Assembly (NCBI RefSeq): GCF_001649575.2
Contig: NC_051443.1
Location: forward strand, 15,110,690-15,174,689
Direction of reading: 5' to 3'
Source: Kryptolebias marmoratus
Taxonomy: Eukaryota; Chordata; Actinopteri; Cyprinodontiformes; Rivulidae
DNA: 64,000 nt
The notes below the pieces were generated by a model. That model made no database searches. It was not told the origin of the DNA and saw nothing but the letters and a program-made list of their open reading frames with translations. A program made the translations under genes and the position numbers. Below, one piece after another: positions 51,101 through 64,000 of the stretch (positions within the stretch are counted from its first letter, which is position 1; every line of letters starts with the position of its first letter).

Positions 51101-54100
51101 TTGTCTTGAACTTTCGGGGGTTGGCAGGCTCATAATATGCCACCTTTCGTTAGCTGTAATTTAAGATGCAAGTCTGATTATGTTGATACTTTTATTTTTT
51201 TCAATTCATTTCTGTCCTTTTTGTTATTTTTCATGCAGGTTTGTATTCACTGACGGGTTGACTCTCGGGTCCATGTGATAAATACTGATTCCTATGTTTT
51301 CCTTAAAGATTGACATTCGAACACGGACAGCAAGTTGAAGAAACACCTTTACACTTCAAATCAAGGCCTGTTTGGGGCAAACACAGTTGGCTCCATGGGT
51401 AGACCATGTCTCTGGCCATGTCTGTGGGCACAAACTGCAGAAATCTCATTACCTACTTTATACATTATTAAAACTAAAGTAACTGAGTGTACCAGGCATG
51501 TCTAAATTTAAAGTGACATTAGAAGTGTTATTAAAAGCTGCAGTGACAGACTTCTTGAACTGCAAATGTTAGTAAGACAGCGTTTACAGGTATCTGTTCT
51601 AGCTCGTTGTTTTGGGGTTTTTTTTTGCGCCAGACAGCAGTAGACAAGCTGTGAGTTTAATTTTTGTTTAAAACGTTATGTGTGAAGTCCAACTATAAAG
51701 AAAATTGAGTAAACTACATTGAGCAGTTTTTTGTAAAGCAGAAAAGAATGTTTCTTGTTTGCTGTAAGATCTTTCTCTACATTTTAACCTTTACTTAAAC
51801 TGATAAACTTGCATTGTTCGTGTGTTTCATGATTCAATGTGACTTTCAGGTCTATTTCAGTTAATAGTCATCATTTAAAAAATAAAGTTAAGATGACATT
51901 CAATAAAATGTTAGAAAAATTGTTTTTTAGTAGATGGGGTCTGCACCATGGTTAGCATTGTTAGCTCATTATCCTGGTTAAAAGGCAATGGCTATTTTTA
52001 CCTTACAGTAAATAAGTGCTATGAGAGCATGCGTTTTAAAAAAAAATAAGCTATTTGAGCGTAAAATCCTCTCTGCTGTCATTATATTTTACAGTGGCTA
52101 CTGGTACCTTCAGACCTTCAATGCCAGGTTTTGTGCATGTAACTTTTTTTTTGTTTTGTTTTTACAATCTGCTGCTGAAGGGCTGCTGCATAATTTAGTG
52201 GTCGGGTAGTGACCTCATCCAAGTAATGACAAGGGGCATTTATTAAACTCTTCTTTTCATATCTGTGCGGCCTGTGGGTGCGTAAGTTTTTTCTTTTTTT
52301 TTTTTATGGTCAACCTTAAAAAAAAAGACTGATGACATCCAACAGAATCTTAGAAAAATAATAGTCTGGAGAATAACCTTTTTTTTCTTTCTTTCTTTCT
52401 TTCTTTTTGTTCCCCTCTGAGACATAAATGCCTTTTAGACGAGCGATGTTTGTCTATATTGTGTCAGTTTAAAGTCATATTTTCCAAGCAGATTTTCCAA
52501 GGTTATTCCTTTATCAAATATATGCAGTCTGAAGGCAAATAATGACAAAATCTTAAAACATTAAAAAGTGGCCTTGGTTATATATTGTTAAAAAATCTAT
52601 TTAGTGATTTCATTTTGCACTGGCCACATAAGGTCCTAAATTTATTACAAAATGACACTTATTCCAGTACATTTGATTCTGGCTATGCTAAGACAGAGAG
52701 ATTCAAACATGGGATGTGTCTAACTCCCTCTAGGAAAGTTTTTAGTACGGGAAAGCAACTTCACAATAAATAGATAAGAGGAGCGGGGGTTTCAAGGTCA
52801 GCAGTTTAGTCGGAAGACATCAGTTTAAGAAATCTGCAAACAGATTTTAAAACTAAAAGCAAAAACAATCAAATTAAAACAATATGTTTACTTTACATAG
52901 CTGTAGCTTAGATTGAACTGAGCCATCAAGATGGTGGCAGCTTTCCCCAGAAGGCTACAAATGTGTTCAGAAACACCTCAGGGAACGTGACAGTAAGCCG
53001 AAGGTACACATTTAAACTCTTGAGTCAGATCAGGTATTGTAAAACACCACAGGGACCTTGTGTCCATGACCTGAAGGGTCACTGTTGTTTTGGTGTTTTC
53101 AAATATACAGCATGATGTTTTAAAAAGTAACTGCTAGGAAAAATTGTAGTGTTTCTGTGCATGAGTGCATATTTTTAGACATTTTTGTGTGACGACGAGT
53201 TAAAATCTTAGAATAAAAAAGAAAGGAACAAATCAGTGATAGTACTTGGTTTTGGCCTCTCTCGGGTTGTAACTGATGTATCAACCTGGCCATTACCCTT
53301 CATCAGAGTTTGCATCAGCAATGCTGTCTTTTACCAATATGGGTGCGTTAAACGCATGACTAGTGATATTTTGCTCATGAGAATTATTATCAACTCCAAA
53401 TGGTGAAACTGCAAATGAGAAAAATGTTTTGGTGAAATTTCAAACATGAGTAATAACCATAAGATATAAAAGCCATGCACATCATCTGACAGGGAGAGCA
53501 GCAGAAGAAGTACTTTATTGACTTTAATTATGACCCATGACAAATACACAGAAACATCAAGAGTATGGAAAGCATATTGTAAATATCCATGAGACCTTTC
53601 AAAAACACATGTATGTATATATATGAGCTTGTCTGTATAATTTTAACCCTGCGTGGATTAGAAAAAAATGCAAATTGATTAAACTTGTTCACCCAATTCT
53701 TGTTTTTAAAAAGCATCTAAATTGGAGGTTGTATAGTCGTTTCACCCTGAAAAAAAAATGGTTCAACTAAATCATTACTGGCCCCAAATTAATTTTACAT
53801 TCATGCCCATAATGTGTGTATATAAACATCTGACTGCAACTGTAACTCAAAGTAAAAAATTAATTGCTAGTTGGGTGTAGAAGGCTCTTTTACCTTCAGC
53901 CTGTTCAAAGTCTTTCAGCAGAATCTGATTTTAACTATGCTGAGCAAAATGCTTGTATCAAAGACCCAAGTCTTTTTTACTTTCACGATAATTTTAATAT
54001 GGAGGGAACAGCATCCACCAAACACACCAAAGGGTCGTACTCATTGTGGATAAGTTGCTCCGTGTTGGAACATAATAGAAAATTTACATTTGCAGTGTTG

Positions 54101-57100
54101 GTGAATGTTGGACGCAACTGGAGGGCAATCTTTAGACTCTATATGTGGGGGAGGATCTTAGAGATTTGTGATAAGAGTGCAGAACAGAAGGACAGGGGCA
54201 CAGCCAAAACCTGACTGCAGCCAAAGAGATAATAATCCAACTGGTCGACATCCGCTTAAGTAGATTTCTTGGCACCTGACAAACGGTTTGAGCAAAAGAT
54301 ATTTTGGTGCATTCTTTTAAAACCAGTATTATAGATGCACAAATGTGAGTAAATCAGAGCAGAAGTTTAATTTCACTGTGATTTAGACCCATATTTAATC
54401 TACTGTACCTTGAGCTATATTGGAAATGGTATATAGATTTTAGAGGCATTTATCTCAGAGCACAAAAATGAACCTATGGTATGAACTGTGCTGGTGCTCC
54501 GTCTGCTTTTATGTTTTGTGCTTTATTACACAAAGCAGATAAAAACCTTAGCCCCCTCAAATAGGTACTTTGCACCAAAGTAAAACGAACCCTTCCAGGT
54601 TGTACAGTGATCCTGCTGTGTGAGCCAGGCTTCTGGCTGTTGGCATGAAAACAGATACATGTGTATTTGTGCGTGCATTGGGTCTGTGTGATTGTGGCTT
54701 CTGTTGTATGTAATTCTTTCCTTGTGTTGCTTGGATCTTAGTGCTGTCTGCTGTCTCAAGGAAACAGAGTTGCTGGCTAATGACATCTGACAGAGGCCGT
54801 CTGTTATGGTGATGTGATACAGTCTCATAGCAGCTGAAGCCTGCTTAATAGATGTGGCCCAAGCATGAATTTATACAAGGAAACAGAAAGCATAAGATTG
54901 GCTACATTTGCGAATTAATTATGCAGCATTGTAGGGGTGGTTGGTATAGCTACATCATGTACAACATAAGGTAGTTTAAATTAGTCAACAAGCAGACACC
55001 ACGTGGGACAATGTTGCAGATTTATGAGCAAAATTCACTACAACAGAATTTTTACTTTAAAACATTTAGTCAAGCAGTATTAGTTTAAATATTCTCAGGT
55101 TCTTTTTTTTGGGGGGGGGGCTGTACCTTCACATGTACAGCATTTCTTTCAGTTATCCATCGCATATGTCTGCATCTTCACATCTAAAATGGCTTTGGCC
55201 CAGAGATGAATCAATGTACCAGTCAAGTGAAATCAGGTGAGATAGAAATCCACTTACAGACCTTTGATCACAATCTGCGGAGGAGACACCGCACGGATGC
55301 AGGTTTACCTCAGCTTCAAACACACATAGCTGTGGCACAATGGGGTTCTGGTGAGGAAAGGAAAGCAGAGAAGATTGCATCTTAGACGGTGTGCACTACT
55401 CTGTGGGAGGTGCCCGCGGTGCGTAGGAATAAACACATGGGGTCGAATTCAGAGGACTAACACGAGCTGACAGTGGCTGGTATGTGGTCGAGGTTAGATG
55501 AGTGGTTCTTCTGATCTGCTGTGAGTGCATCGTGGTCTGACTGATACATGTGGTAATTCAGATTTGTTTGCGCAAGTGAAAGAAAACTGATTTTTGCTTG
55601 GATATGCTTGTATTTCATGGTACATAAAAGCCTGCTGAGTTCTTGTATTCCTTAGAGTGCTCTTCTGTGAAGTATGCTCATGGAAAAGAAATTTAAAACA
55701 CCCCTGTTGTAATTATGTTCTTCGAAAAACAGCAGAATTTAAAAGTCACTTAGGCTTTTTTTTATTTTTTTTTATACATTGTTGAATTTTACTTCACAAG
55801 AAAAATGATTTCCGGGGAAAGAATATCTCAGGAATATGTAAGAAATGGAGTATATCACACTGAATGACATTGTTTTCACAGCCTGGAACAAGGGTGGCCT
55901 GTTTAAACAGCATCATGCACCCTTCCTATCTGCAAGGACTGGATACAATATCTGAGAGTTATTTTGTGCCAGACCACTTAGCTACCTTGGCTGGTGAATT
56001 TTGCTGTCTGCTATAATCACAGAAGCCTAGCCAGGAGACTGTTGCTCATCGAATTTAATTGAAATCTTGCTGCAACAGCAGGTAAAATTAGATAATATTG
56101 TCATTGAAATCTATAGAATTAACAATTATTTTGATAAAATATCAATTAATCATCTGTTTACTTATTTTTTATCCATTTTTTATTTTTTGTTTAATTATTT
56201 TTCAAGTTTATTTTATATGCATTTGGTTGCAGTTACTGTGATATTATTTTTGAGCATTAGAATTTTTTTTTCAGTTCAGTTAAACCCTTTTACAATATGA
56301 ATCACAGTTTTGTAATACAATGTTTTCAAGTCTAACATTGCCACTGTTATGGCCATAAAAAACATTGCCTTAATATGCAATAGTCATATATTTAAGTATT
56401 TTAAATTCATTTTAGCATAAAGGAGTATTTTGTTTTTAACAAATACATGAAATAAATCAAGGTCATATCATTTTTAGGGGTGCATTTATTTTAAAAATCA
56501 AGTATTCTCTCAAATAGTACATCAATTGCAAGGATAATCAGATATACATATATTTGTTAAGCCAGTGGTTCTCATTTTTATTTATTTTTAAATTTTTTTG
56601 GGGGAAATTCTCTAGTTACACCTAAAATAAAAGCCGTCAATCCAGTCATTTATTATTTACTCATCTGAAACCCTTTCCAGAACCTTTTTCTGTTCATAAA
56701 AAAACATTGCAAGCCAGAAATTCTGTAGAGTTGCAACTAAAAAAGAAAGGTCAAGACTATTTGGACAATCTATTACAGGATTTTATTTTTATAGTTGTAG
56801 GATTCTTATGTTTCTCTCTGGTACATTATGTAGACTGGGAGAATAACTCGAAACTTTGTCTGTTGGCCTGAGTGCAACAGTTTTATCGTTCATGCCGGGA
56901 ATGTAAAAGTCCAGCAACTTGGGATTTCTTTGATACGTTTGTGCGGCATCAGTAAAGTGGAACTTATTATCCTCTTAAAGCAATTTGCGAATCAGTGCAT
57001 AAAACACATGCAGACATAATGCAAGCACGTTGTGCAAGAGTAATAGCTGCCCTTGTTAACCATAGTTACCACAGCGCAAGCTTCAGTCACTTTTTAAACA

Positions 57101-58790
57101 AGTCATTGAATCTTTTTACACGGTGAATGCATTTAACCATATTTATTTTAAGCTCTCACTCAGGTGTACTTGTACTTTCTTCTGCTTGTATGTTTCTCTC
57201 TAGGCTAACTGTACAAATGAAAGGGAGAAATTGGATGAAATCAAATAACTTAAAAAAAAAGGAATCATCTTTTTGGGGCTTCAAAACAAAAGCTATTTGA
57301 GTAGATTTAGTATTACTGGAAGTACCTGTGCTTATTTATCACCTATAATAAAGATGACTCGTTAGTATAGAACAATGCGGGTGTTGGAAAGAAGACCTAG
57401 TTTTATAGTCTCTCTACAGCCAACAAATGTTAAAGCTAACCTTAGAATGGCTCCTTAGGTGGACTCTGCCGTTGCACTTGTTGCATAAACTTTTCGTGAT
57501 GGTTCTGTCTCTTTCTATCGCTTATACCACTGACGTCTCAGTTATCCTCGGTGGCTTTTCTGTAATCTTCTTTCACTTTTCATTTTCATTGTCAGCGTTG
57601 CCAGCATCCAGAGCTGGAAATTCATACAGTCCTGAGTAACACTGGAACTGGGCTCATATGCTGAAGATAAGCCTCTTACGCTAATAAAGTACACGATGCC
57701 AAGTTGACTCAGATATTCCAGTTGTTTATTCATCTGAAAAGAAACGTAAAACAAAAAAAGAAGAATTAGAGGGAATTAAGGTTTTTAGGGCTTTAATTCA
57801 TTTCAAAAGAGAATGAACAGCAAATTAAGGATGAATGAAACCATTAACATTTGAATATTTATTTCTGTATTTTTGTGTGTTTTTGTGTGTTGAAGAGGAG
57901 TTATGAATGTTAGCAGCATTTCATTAGTTGGCAGTTCCAATATTTATGCAACAATGAGCAAAACCAAGTGAAACTCTTCTTTTTTCCCACTCAATACAAT
58001 TAACGAATACTGTGTTCAGTCATAATTTGATATCTGAAAGATTCTACTTCCAGGGCCATAAGGTGCATCATATGTGCACAATTTGGTAAAGACTGACTAT
58101 TAATTCCTTTTTGATTTTCAAATTCACAGTCATGGGAATTTAATACGAGTTGATTTGTGAAAAAAGAACTTGACATTGTCATGGCACCTGAATCTGGGCA
58201 CCAGAAGTGATTGAACTAATTACAAGTGGTTTTAGTTTCCTGTGAAACTGCTATATAATAACGCAGCAATATAATGCCTTCTGAGTCATACAATAAATGC
58301 ATGCAAGTATTTAAAACCTTTGAGCTGCCCCAGCAAATTTTAATTCAATAGAGTGAGTGAAAAATATTTGATAGAATGTGCTCGAAAGGACTGAATAAAT
58401 TCTGTCCTCTATTCATACACTTGTGTAGTGCATTGTGACAGACTGTATGGCATATTAAACCTTCATGGCCATGCACAGCACTATGAAAGCTACTCCTCTT
58501 TAAATTCATTACATGAAGACATATATTCTTGCATTCTTTTACAAGTTTGAAAAACACATTTCAAAACATCATTATCTGGTCTTTGAAGTTGTGACAACAT
58601 ATTATCTTGCAAGGTGCCTTTTTTGTGCTCTCACAACTTTTTTTTTCTTTTAAGAAATCTCTGCCTATTAACTCTTTTTTTTTTTCAAGCAAATGTGTCC
58701 ACAGTTTTAATTATAAATTTGCATGAGTAGCTAATATTTAAATATGATCATACATTTGTTTACAATAAGAAACCAGCCACTAAGAAGAAC
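48165..58790. other. Intron, no exon recognised
   Basis: About 10.6 kb without a believable exon. It holds an (AT)10 run at 49,934-49,953, a (CTTT)n run near 52,387-52,406, a G10 run near 55,111-55,120 and homopolymers. At 56,565 'ccagtggttctcattt' resembles a hAT terminus, but no matching right end was found. Confidence 0.5.
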
Positions 58791-58796
58791 ACCTCA

Positions 58797-60605
58797 GTCT
58801 ATCTCTCATGCCGGTCCCAAGCCCAGGCAAATGGTGAGGATTGTGTTTTACCATGGTGTGGATAGGAGGAGATATGGAGTAGGAGTGGTCCTGAAGGAGG
58901 AAATGGCAAGGAATGTAGTCGAAGTGAAAAGAGCGTCAGATAGGGTGATGTGCCTGAAAGTAGAAGTAGAAGGTCTGATGCTGAATGTTGCCAGTGGTTA
59001 TACTCCACAGGTTGGATGTGATGTAGAAGAGAAAGAGAAATAATTCTAGAATGGTCCCAGTGAAGTGATAGAGAGTATTCCCAGGGAGGAGAGAGCGGCG
59101 ATCGGAGCAGATCTGAATGGACATGTTGGTGAAGGAAACAGAGGAGATGAGGAGGTGGTGGGAAGGTCTGGTGTCAAGGAAAGGAACCAGGAATGACAGA
59201 TGGTGGTGGATTTTTCCAAGAGGATGGAAATGACTGTAGTCAACACATATTTCCAAAAGAGGGAGGAACACAGGGTGACCTGTAGAAGTGGAGGCAGGAG
59301 TACGCAGGCAGACTAAATTCTGTGTTAAAGAGGTAACCTGAGGGAGATTGTGGATTGTAAGGTTGTGGCAGGGTGGTTGTGTGTAGGGTGACTGTTGTAG
59401 TGAAGAAGAGGAAAAGAGTAAAGGTAGAGAAAAAAGACCAAATGGTGGAAGCTAAGGAAGGAAGAATGTTGTGAGTTCAAAAAGGAGCTGTTAAAGGTTC
59501 TGAGTGATTTAAAAAAAGAGCTTCCAGATGACTGGGTTACTCCAGCAACAGTAATTAGAAAGACGGGTAGGAAGGTACTTGGTGTGTCATCTGGACAGGG
59601 AAAAGATGATAAGGATAACTGTTGGTGGAATAGTGAAGGGCTGGAAGTTATCCATAGGAAGAGGTTTGCCAGGAAAAAATAGGACAGTGACAGGACTGAA
59701 GAGAGTAAACAGGAATATAGGGAGATGTAACATAATGGCAAAGAGGGAGGTAACAAAGGCAAAACAGAAGACATATGATGAGTTGTACAAGAGGCTGGAC
59801 TCTAAGAAAGGAGAGAAGGACTTGTGTTGACTAGCAAGACAGAGGGACCAGGCTGGAAAGGATGTGCAGCAGGTTAGTTAAAGAAATAAACAGTAATGTT
59901 CTAACAAACGAGGAGAGTGTGATGGGAATATGGAAAGAGTACTTTGAGGAGCTAATGAATGATGCGAATGAAAGAGAAAGAACAGTAGAGGTCATTGAAA
60001 CTGTAGACCAGGAAATGGAAAAATTAGTGAGGGTTAAGTGTGGAAAGCTTTGAAGAGGATGATAAAGGGGGAGTCAGTTGGACCTGATGACATACCATTG
60101 GAGGTATGGAAATGTCTAGAAGAGATGGTAGTGAAGTTTTTGATTTGATTATTCAATAGCATTTTTCAGAGTGAGAAAATGCCTGAGGAAAGGAGGAGAA
60201 GTGTGCTGGTGCCAATTTTTTTAAAACAAGGATGATGTACAGAGTTGTAGCAACTACAGGGGAGTTAAGTTGATGAGCCACACAATGAAGATCTGGGAGA
60301 GAGTTGTGGAAGCTAGACTTAGACAACAGGTGACTATTTGTGAGCAGTAGTGTGGTTTTATGTCAAAAAAAGAGCACCACAGATGTCATCTTGAGATGGT
60401 TTGGACATGCGCAGAGGAGGGACAGAGGGTATATTGGTTGAAGGATGTTAGAGATGCAGCTGCCAGGAAAAGGACAAAGATGAGATATCTGGATGCAGTT
60501 AGAGAGGACATGGAGGTAGTTGGAGTGAGGACAGAGGACGCAGAAGACAGAGCTAGATGCTGGAGCATGACTTGCTGTGGCAAGCCCTGAAACGGAAGCA
60601 GACAA
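58797..60605 (+). mobile_element. RTE-like LINE with two internal deletions
   Basis: The copy starts with 5' untranslated sequence ('gccggtcccaagcccaggc', 58,810-58,828) and jumps into the endonuclease at FYHGVDRRRYGVGVVLKEE (about 58,846-58,902). This is followed by VSDRVM/LKVEVEGLMLNV-like blocks (here SDRVMCLKVEVEG) and SGYTPQVGC. Decayed pieces continue through VVNTYFQK, the linker (KAKQKTYDELYKRLDSKKGE at 59,756-59,815) and RT entry blocks such as KEYFEELMN (59,937-59,963). At 60,371-60,390 the frame KKSTTDVI is followed directly by LRWFGHAQRRDRGYIG. The catalytic palm and thumb are therefore missing, and the C-terminal end (EDMEVV, EDAEDRARCW) is present to the stop near 60,588. Frameshifts are many; it is dead. 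The clade assignment (RTE-like) rests on remembered similarity. Confidence 0.85.
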
Positions 60606-60611
60606 AAGAAT

Positions 60612-60915
60612 TTATTTACTATAAGATAAAGTTACATCTTCTACAAAATCTGTACAGCAAAATTGTAACCTCTATCAGAAGCTAAAATTCTAAATAACTA
60701 AATAACATTGGTCTTAAAAGTGGCATACACTTGACTGACACATAAAACTGACCCTTACCTACCAACTGTATGCTGCAATGAATGTCAATAATATTTTCAG
60801 CTCTAATACCTAAACCTTAACTTTGAACATATATGAAACTTCACAGAACATTGCTTTTACCACAAGGGATACTGTGAATTAAAATGTTAAAATAAACAAA
60901 TAAATAAGGAAGATA
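60612..60915. other. Intron, nothing recognised
   Basis: AT-rich spacer between the LINE and the hAT element. No feature seen. Confidence 0.5.
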
Positions 60916-60919
60916 GTGA

Positions 60920-61977
60920 TAGGGGTGTCCCAAGCCAATCTCAAGTATTGGATTAGGGTCCTGATCAATACATTTTTTGATGGTTGGTATTGGATTAGCT
61001 GACCACACACTTCTCCTGATTGTTGTCGACCTACTGCTTATGGTTTTACATCAGGTATATTGTAATTCAGTTGCTGTAAAACATTGTGATTTAACGTGCC
61101 GACATGTCTGCAGCATGAAAGTATTTTTCAATTATAAAATGAGAGCAGTTCTGTAGCATCTTGTAACATTTGCAACTTGGGTATTTCTCATCAATTTATT
61201 TAGAAATTTAAAATTTCAAACACCTGGCCGAAGACAAAGTCTACCCAGCTTACAGAAGTAAGCAGCACACTTTAGAGGAAACTCTAAAAAGAGACAAGTT
61301 TCCATGGGCAGCGAAAAAGCTAAAAGGGTTACAGAGCAAGTGACTGAGTTTAGCACTCTGGATGGCCAACCTATTGCTGTGCTGAAGAAAATAGATTTTC
61401 CTTTGGAAACTGTTGAAGCCACGGTACATCCTACCCTCTCGACACTACATAACCGACATACCCAAGCTGTATAAAAATGTTTGCCATTGCCTGCGGGGTA
61501 TGGTATCAGATGTGACTGCTATTGGCTTTACAACAGACATTTGGAGTTTGGATGTATGCCCGGTGTCACTGCTGATCCTCATGGCACTCTGATAGAATCT
61601 TCATTTTATCAAAAATGTGCTGTTCTGCATCCACAATTTATTTATTTATCTTTTTATTATTAGGTATTTTCTTTTTTTCATTTTGAACTATGTAGAAGTG
61701 GAAACAAATCTTGGATTGTTTTTGTGTTCTTGTTGACAATTAAACACAACTTGTGGAACAGCATTTATGTTTTCTTTACTGCACTGTAGAGCTACTGAGG
61801 TTTAAATCTATGCCACAACATATTTTTATTATTTTATTGCACTTATGATATGCTATCTGCAAGTTTTTGCTGTAAAAAAATTCAAGTATCAGATTGAGAC
61901 TAAATATCAGCAAATACTTAATCTTAAATGATGCAGATTTTATCTGAGACAAGATAGTAATGATTGGGAAATCCTTA
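60920..61977 (+). mobile_element. Decayed ZBED-type hAT transposon, internally deleted
   Basis: The left end TAGGGGTGTCCCAA (60,920-60,933) and the right end, which reads TAAGGATTTCCCAA on the other strand (61,964-61,977), agree at 11 of 14 bases. Flanking octamers GATAGTGA and TTTAATGA agree at 5 of 8, consistent with an old target duplication. Near both ends are phrases of the 'TATTGGAT' and 'TATCAG' kind often found in such elements. Inside, 61,290-61,640 holds transposase scraps in three frames: DGQPIAVLKKIDF, then LKPRYILPSRHYITDIP, then VSDVTAIGFTTDIWSLDV (61,503-61,556). This is the order found in ZBED-like hAT transposases of several hundred residues. The BED finger and most of the catalytic and C-terminal parts are missing. 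Confidence 0.75.
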
Positions 61978-61979
61978 TT

Positions 61980-63870
61980 TAATGATGTCTGTACAAACAT
62001 ACTGTAAAAATTTGTCAGTCCATTTGTCACATACAGGAAGTCTGGATGTCGCATTGTTTGACAACTGTGCTAAAAACAGATTGTTACCATCTTCTTGAAA
62101 TGTATGTATGTATTTATTCACTGTTTATTTGTGTGGATACTTTGCCATGAGATTGGTGATGGAGGTAGCCAACCACATTCTTTTCTTTTTCTTTTCTGCT
62201 TCAGTTCTTGCTATTAAATTTACAAAATGACTAAGTTGTTTTTCCTGTCTTGCTTACTGTTTTTGCCAAAAACAGTTGTTTTTTTTCACAAAAAATAATA
62301 AACACAAACTTCTTACAGTAAGCTTAAGCTTTGTTGTTTTTGTCATTTTTTGCATTCTTTTAGATACTTACGATCAGTACACCTTAACAGTCTGCAAGAT
62401 CTGAAAACAGCTGTTGCCATTTAAACTATTCTATTTCCTGATAACTATGTAGGTCTTCATGTAAGCCATGTTGGGTCAAATGGTGAAGAAAACATTTATT
62501 TCAAAAAACATAATTCACAATTCTTAACTCACAAACATCAGAACAATGGAATATGAAAAGGGCAATCAACTACAAATGAAGTTACCTTGCTCTACTAAGC
62601 ATTTCCATCACCAAACTGTTATTTTATAAAACACAAAGTGTTTGATTTATGATCATATACAGCCATGGTCACATTTAATTATGTTGTGGTTCAGCAAGCC
62701 AGGTATAGTGAACATGTTGGACACAGCTGGGCCGTGACATTTTTTAGTGCACCACAGATTTATCACTAGTGACGGGATCCCAAGTCAGCACGCCAATGGC
62801 AATACCATTATTAATCAGAAGGAACAACCATGGCCCCACAAAATTAACTTTTTAAAAGAAGCCTGCAGTTGACTTATTTGTTGGAATTACACACTTTTGG
62901 CTATGCCATACCTTCACTTTTACTACTACTGCTAATAAAAATGATGATGATGTTCATCATCTTATGTACCACTTTTTGAAAGTAAATAAACTTTTTCACA
63001 AATAGGACCAGATCTATATAAGTTACATATGCATATCTTTATATGAGCTACATTGTTATACAGCAACCAGGATAAAAGTGTTACCTGGCAAGACTCAAAG
63101 ACCTTTAATCAGCAAAAAAGTCTATAATTCCAGAAAATAAGAACACTTTCCGAAGCTTTGCAAAACAATCTTTACTACTATAAACCATTTTAGCAGTCTG
63201 TAAACATGTTCATAACAAAACATTGCACACCATAAAATAATGTTAAGACAAACACTTTTAAAATCTAGGTTTTATCAGTAAAAAGACGTGCAGTAACTAA
63301 AACTTCAGTCTTTTCTGTTACTCGAACAGTAAAGTTGTTGTTGTCTGGACTTCTTATGACCAGAACTGCCACAGACTCCAGCACTCTGAGATGGTTTACT
63401 GTAATGTTCTTGGTAGCTACGCTCTGTGCCAGTGTTGGACTCGTTTCGTGTCCAAGCTAAATCCAGTGGTTAAGTGCCTTTGGAGTCATACATACTACTG
63501 CTGTCCAATGACTGAATCCGCCCAGATTTACTCAGTCATTTCTTTCTTCTTTCTTTTGCCTGTTTAAACTACCTTATTGATGGGAAGGTTTGATCAATAC
63601 AGAATGATGCAAATATTTAGTTTTTTTTCGGCTAAGCTATCACAAAAATATTATGAGAAATGCTATTTTGAGTCTGTCAGCTGGTTGTCATGTAAAACTT
63701 CTTTCCTTTAGAATGCATTCAGACAACAAAACATATCCCTGATTAGAGTGGAGTTAGATAAGTGAAATGAGCTCAGCGCTAAACCGAACAGATCAATGGA
63801 TCGCATGCAAACGATTCGAAGTTCAAGAGACCAAGCATGAAATATGCAACTGCAAGCAGTAAAGCAGTGA
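61980..63870. other. Intron, nothing recognised
   Basis: No exon or named repeat seen. A (GAT)4-type run sits near 62,941-62,951. Composition is AT-rich up to about 62,600 and more mixed from 63,300. Confidence 0.45.
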
Positions 63871-63877
63871 ATATGCT

Positions 63878-64000
63878 GGTGTAGATTCTCAGTCATCCAG
63901 GCCATGGTAAATTCAAAAAAAGTTAAAAAACAAAAACAACTGGACTTCTATTCTGTAGCTGAAGACATTTCGCTTCTCATCCGAGGAGCTTTCTCAATTC
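63878..64000 (+). repeat. Start of a common teleost interspersed repeat
   Basis: The phrases 'gattctcagtcatccaggc', 'catggtaaattcaaaaaa', 'actggacttctattctgtag' and 'gaagacatttcgcttctc' followed by 'atccgaggagctttctcaa' match a repeat very common in fish genomes. It runs off the window end, so its length and class cannot be given. Confidence 0.65.

Larger units (their letters stand above)
35539..64000 (+). other. astn2 intron 1 (5' part, at least 28.4 kb)
   Basis: The intron begins with GTAAGA at 35,539. Reading on, I looked for the next astrotactin exon, which should encode a WRQQWLENGT-type block and a transmembrane helix, and did not find it before the window ends. Very long first introns are normal for astrotactin genes. 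It follows that the elements annotated below lie within astn2, unless an exon was missed. If the intron were retained, the frame would continue for 54 codons beyond the exon to a stop at 35,703-35,705. Confidence 0.7.

Noticed and set aside
56565..56600. Possible hAT terminus 'ccagtggttctcattt'
   Set aside because: No matching opposite end or 8-bp duplication was found nearby.
59325..59774. 149-codon Ser/Leu/Pro-rich frame on the minus strand
   Set aside because: It is the antisense of the decayed RTE-like LINE, whose purine-rich coding strand leaves the reverse strand open.
35539..64000. Search for astn2 exon 2 and for a nested trim32-like gene
   Set aside because: No WRQQWLENGT-type block, transmembrane helix exon or long single-exon RING/TRIM frame was seen; both probably lie beyond the window.
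1..64000. CRISPR arrays, bacterial-type operons, tRNA or rRNA genes
   Set aside because: No regularly spaced direct repeats, no cloverleaf with intact A and B boxes, no rRNA motifs; the sequence is vertebrate nuclear DNA.

Overview
This is a stretch of vertebrate nuclear genome, most likely from a ray-finned (percomorph-type teleost) fish. It is AT-rich and has no operons or dense open reading frames. Its only convincing coding exon has a CpG-rich promoter and a GT splice donor. The decayed repeats are of kinds typical of teleosts: Tc1-like, hAT, RTE-like and L2-like elements plus common teleost interspersed repeats. The species cannot be fixed from the sequence.

Layout. Positions 1 to about 34,900 are non-coding 5' flank with scattered repeat relics: a four-copy unclassified dispersed repeat (first three copies here), a tRNA-SINE-like fragment, two Tc1-like transposase fragments, an L2-type reverse transcriptase relic, microsatellites and several short perfect inverted repeats. 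Positions about 34,905-35,090 form a CpG-rich promoter. Positions 35,091-35,538 (+) are the coding part of exon 1 of an astrotactin gene, best matched to astn2. It encodes a signal peptide, an acidic stretch, a long Gly/Ala tract and the conserved amino-terminal astrotactin segment, and ends at a phase-1 donor.

Positions 35,539-64,000 are read as the first part of a very long intron 1; no second astn2 exon was recognised. The intron holds the fourth copy of the dispersed repeat, a LINE/SINE 3' tail, a 278-bp hAT-type MITE with a perfect 8-bp target duplication, an RTE-like LINE with two internal deletions, and a deleted ZBED-type hAT element. It ends inside another common teleost repeat that runs off the window.

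The one gene acts in neuronal membranes: astrotactins are involved in glial-guided neuronal migration and in trafficking of surface proteins. All other content is mobile-element debris or unclassified non-coding DNA that may contain regulatory elements. No novel multi-gene system was found. The most interesting items are the unclassified repeat family, the clean hAT MITE, the RTE deletion derivative, and the purine-rich Gly/Ala tract in astn2.
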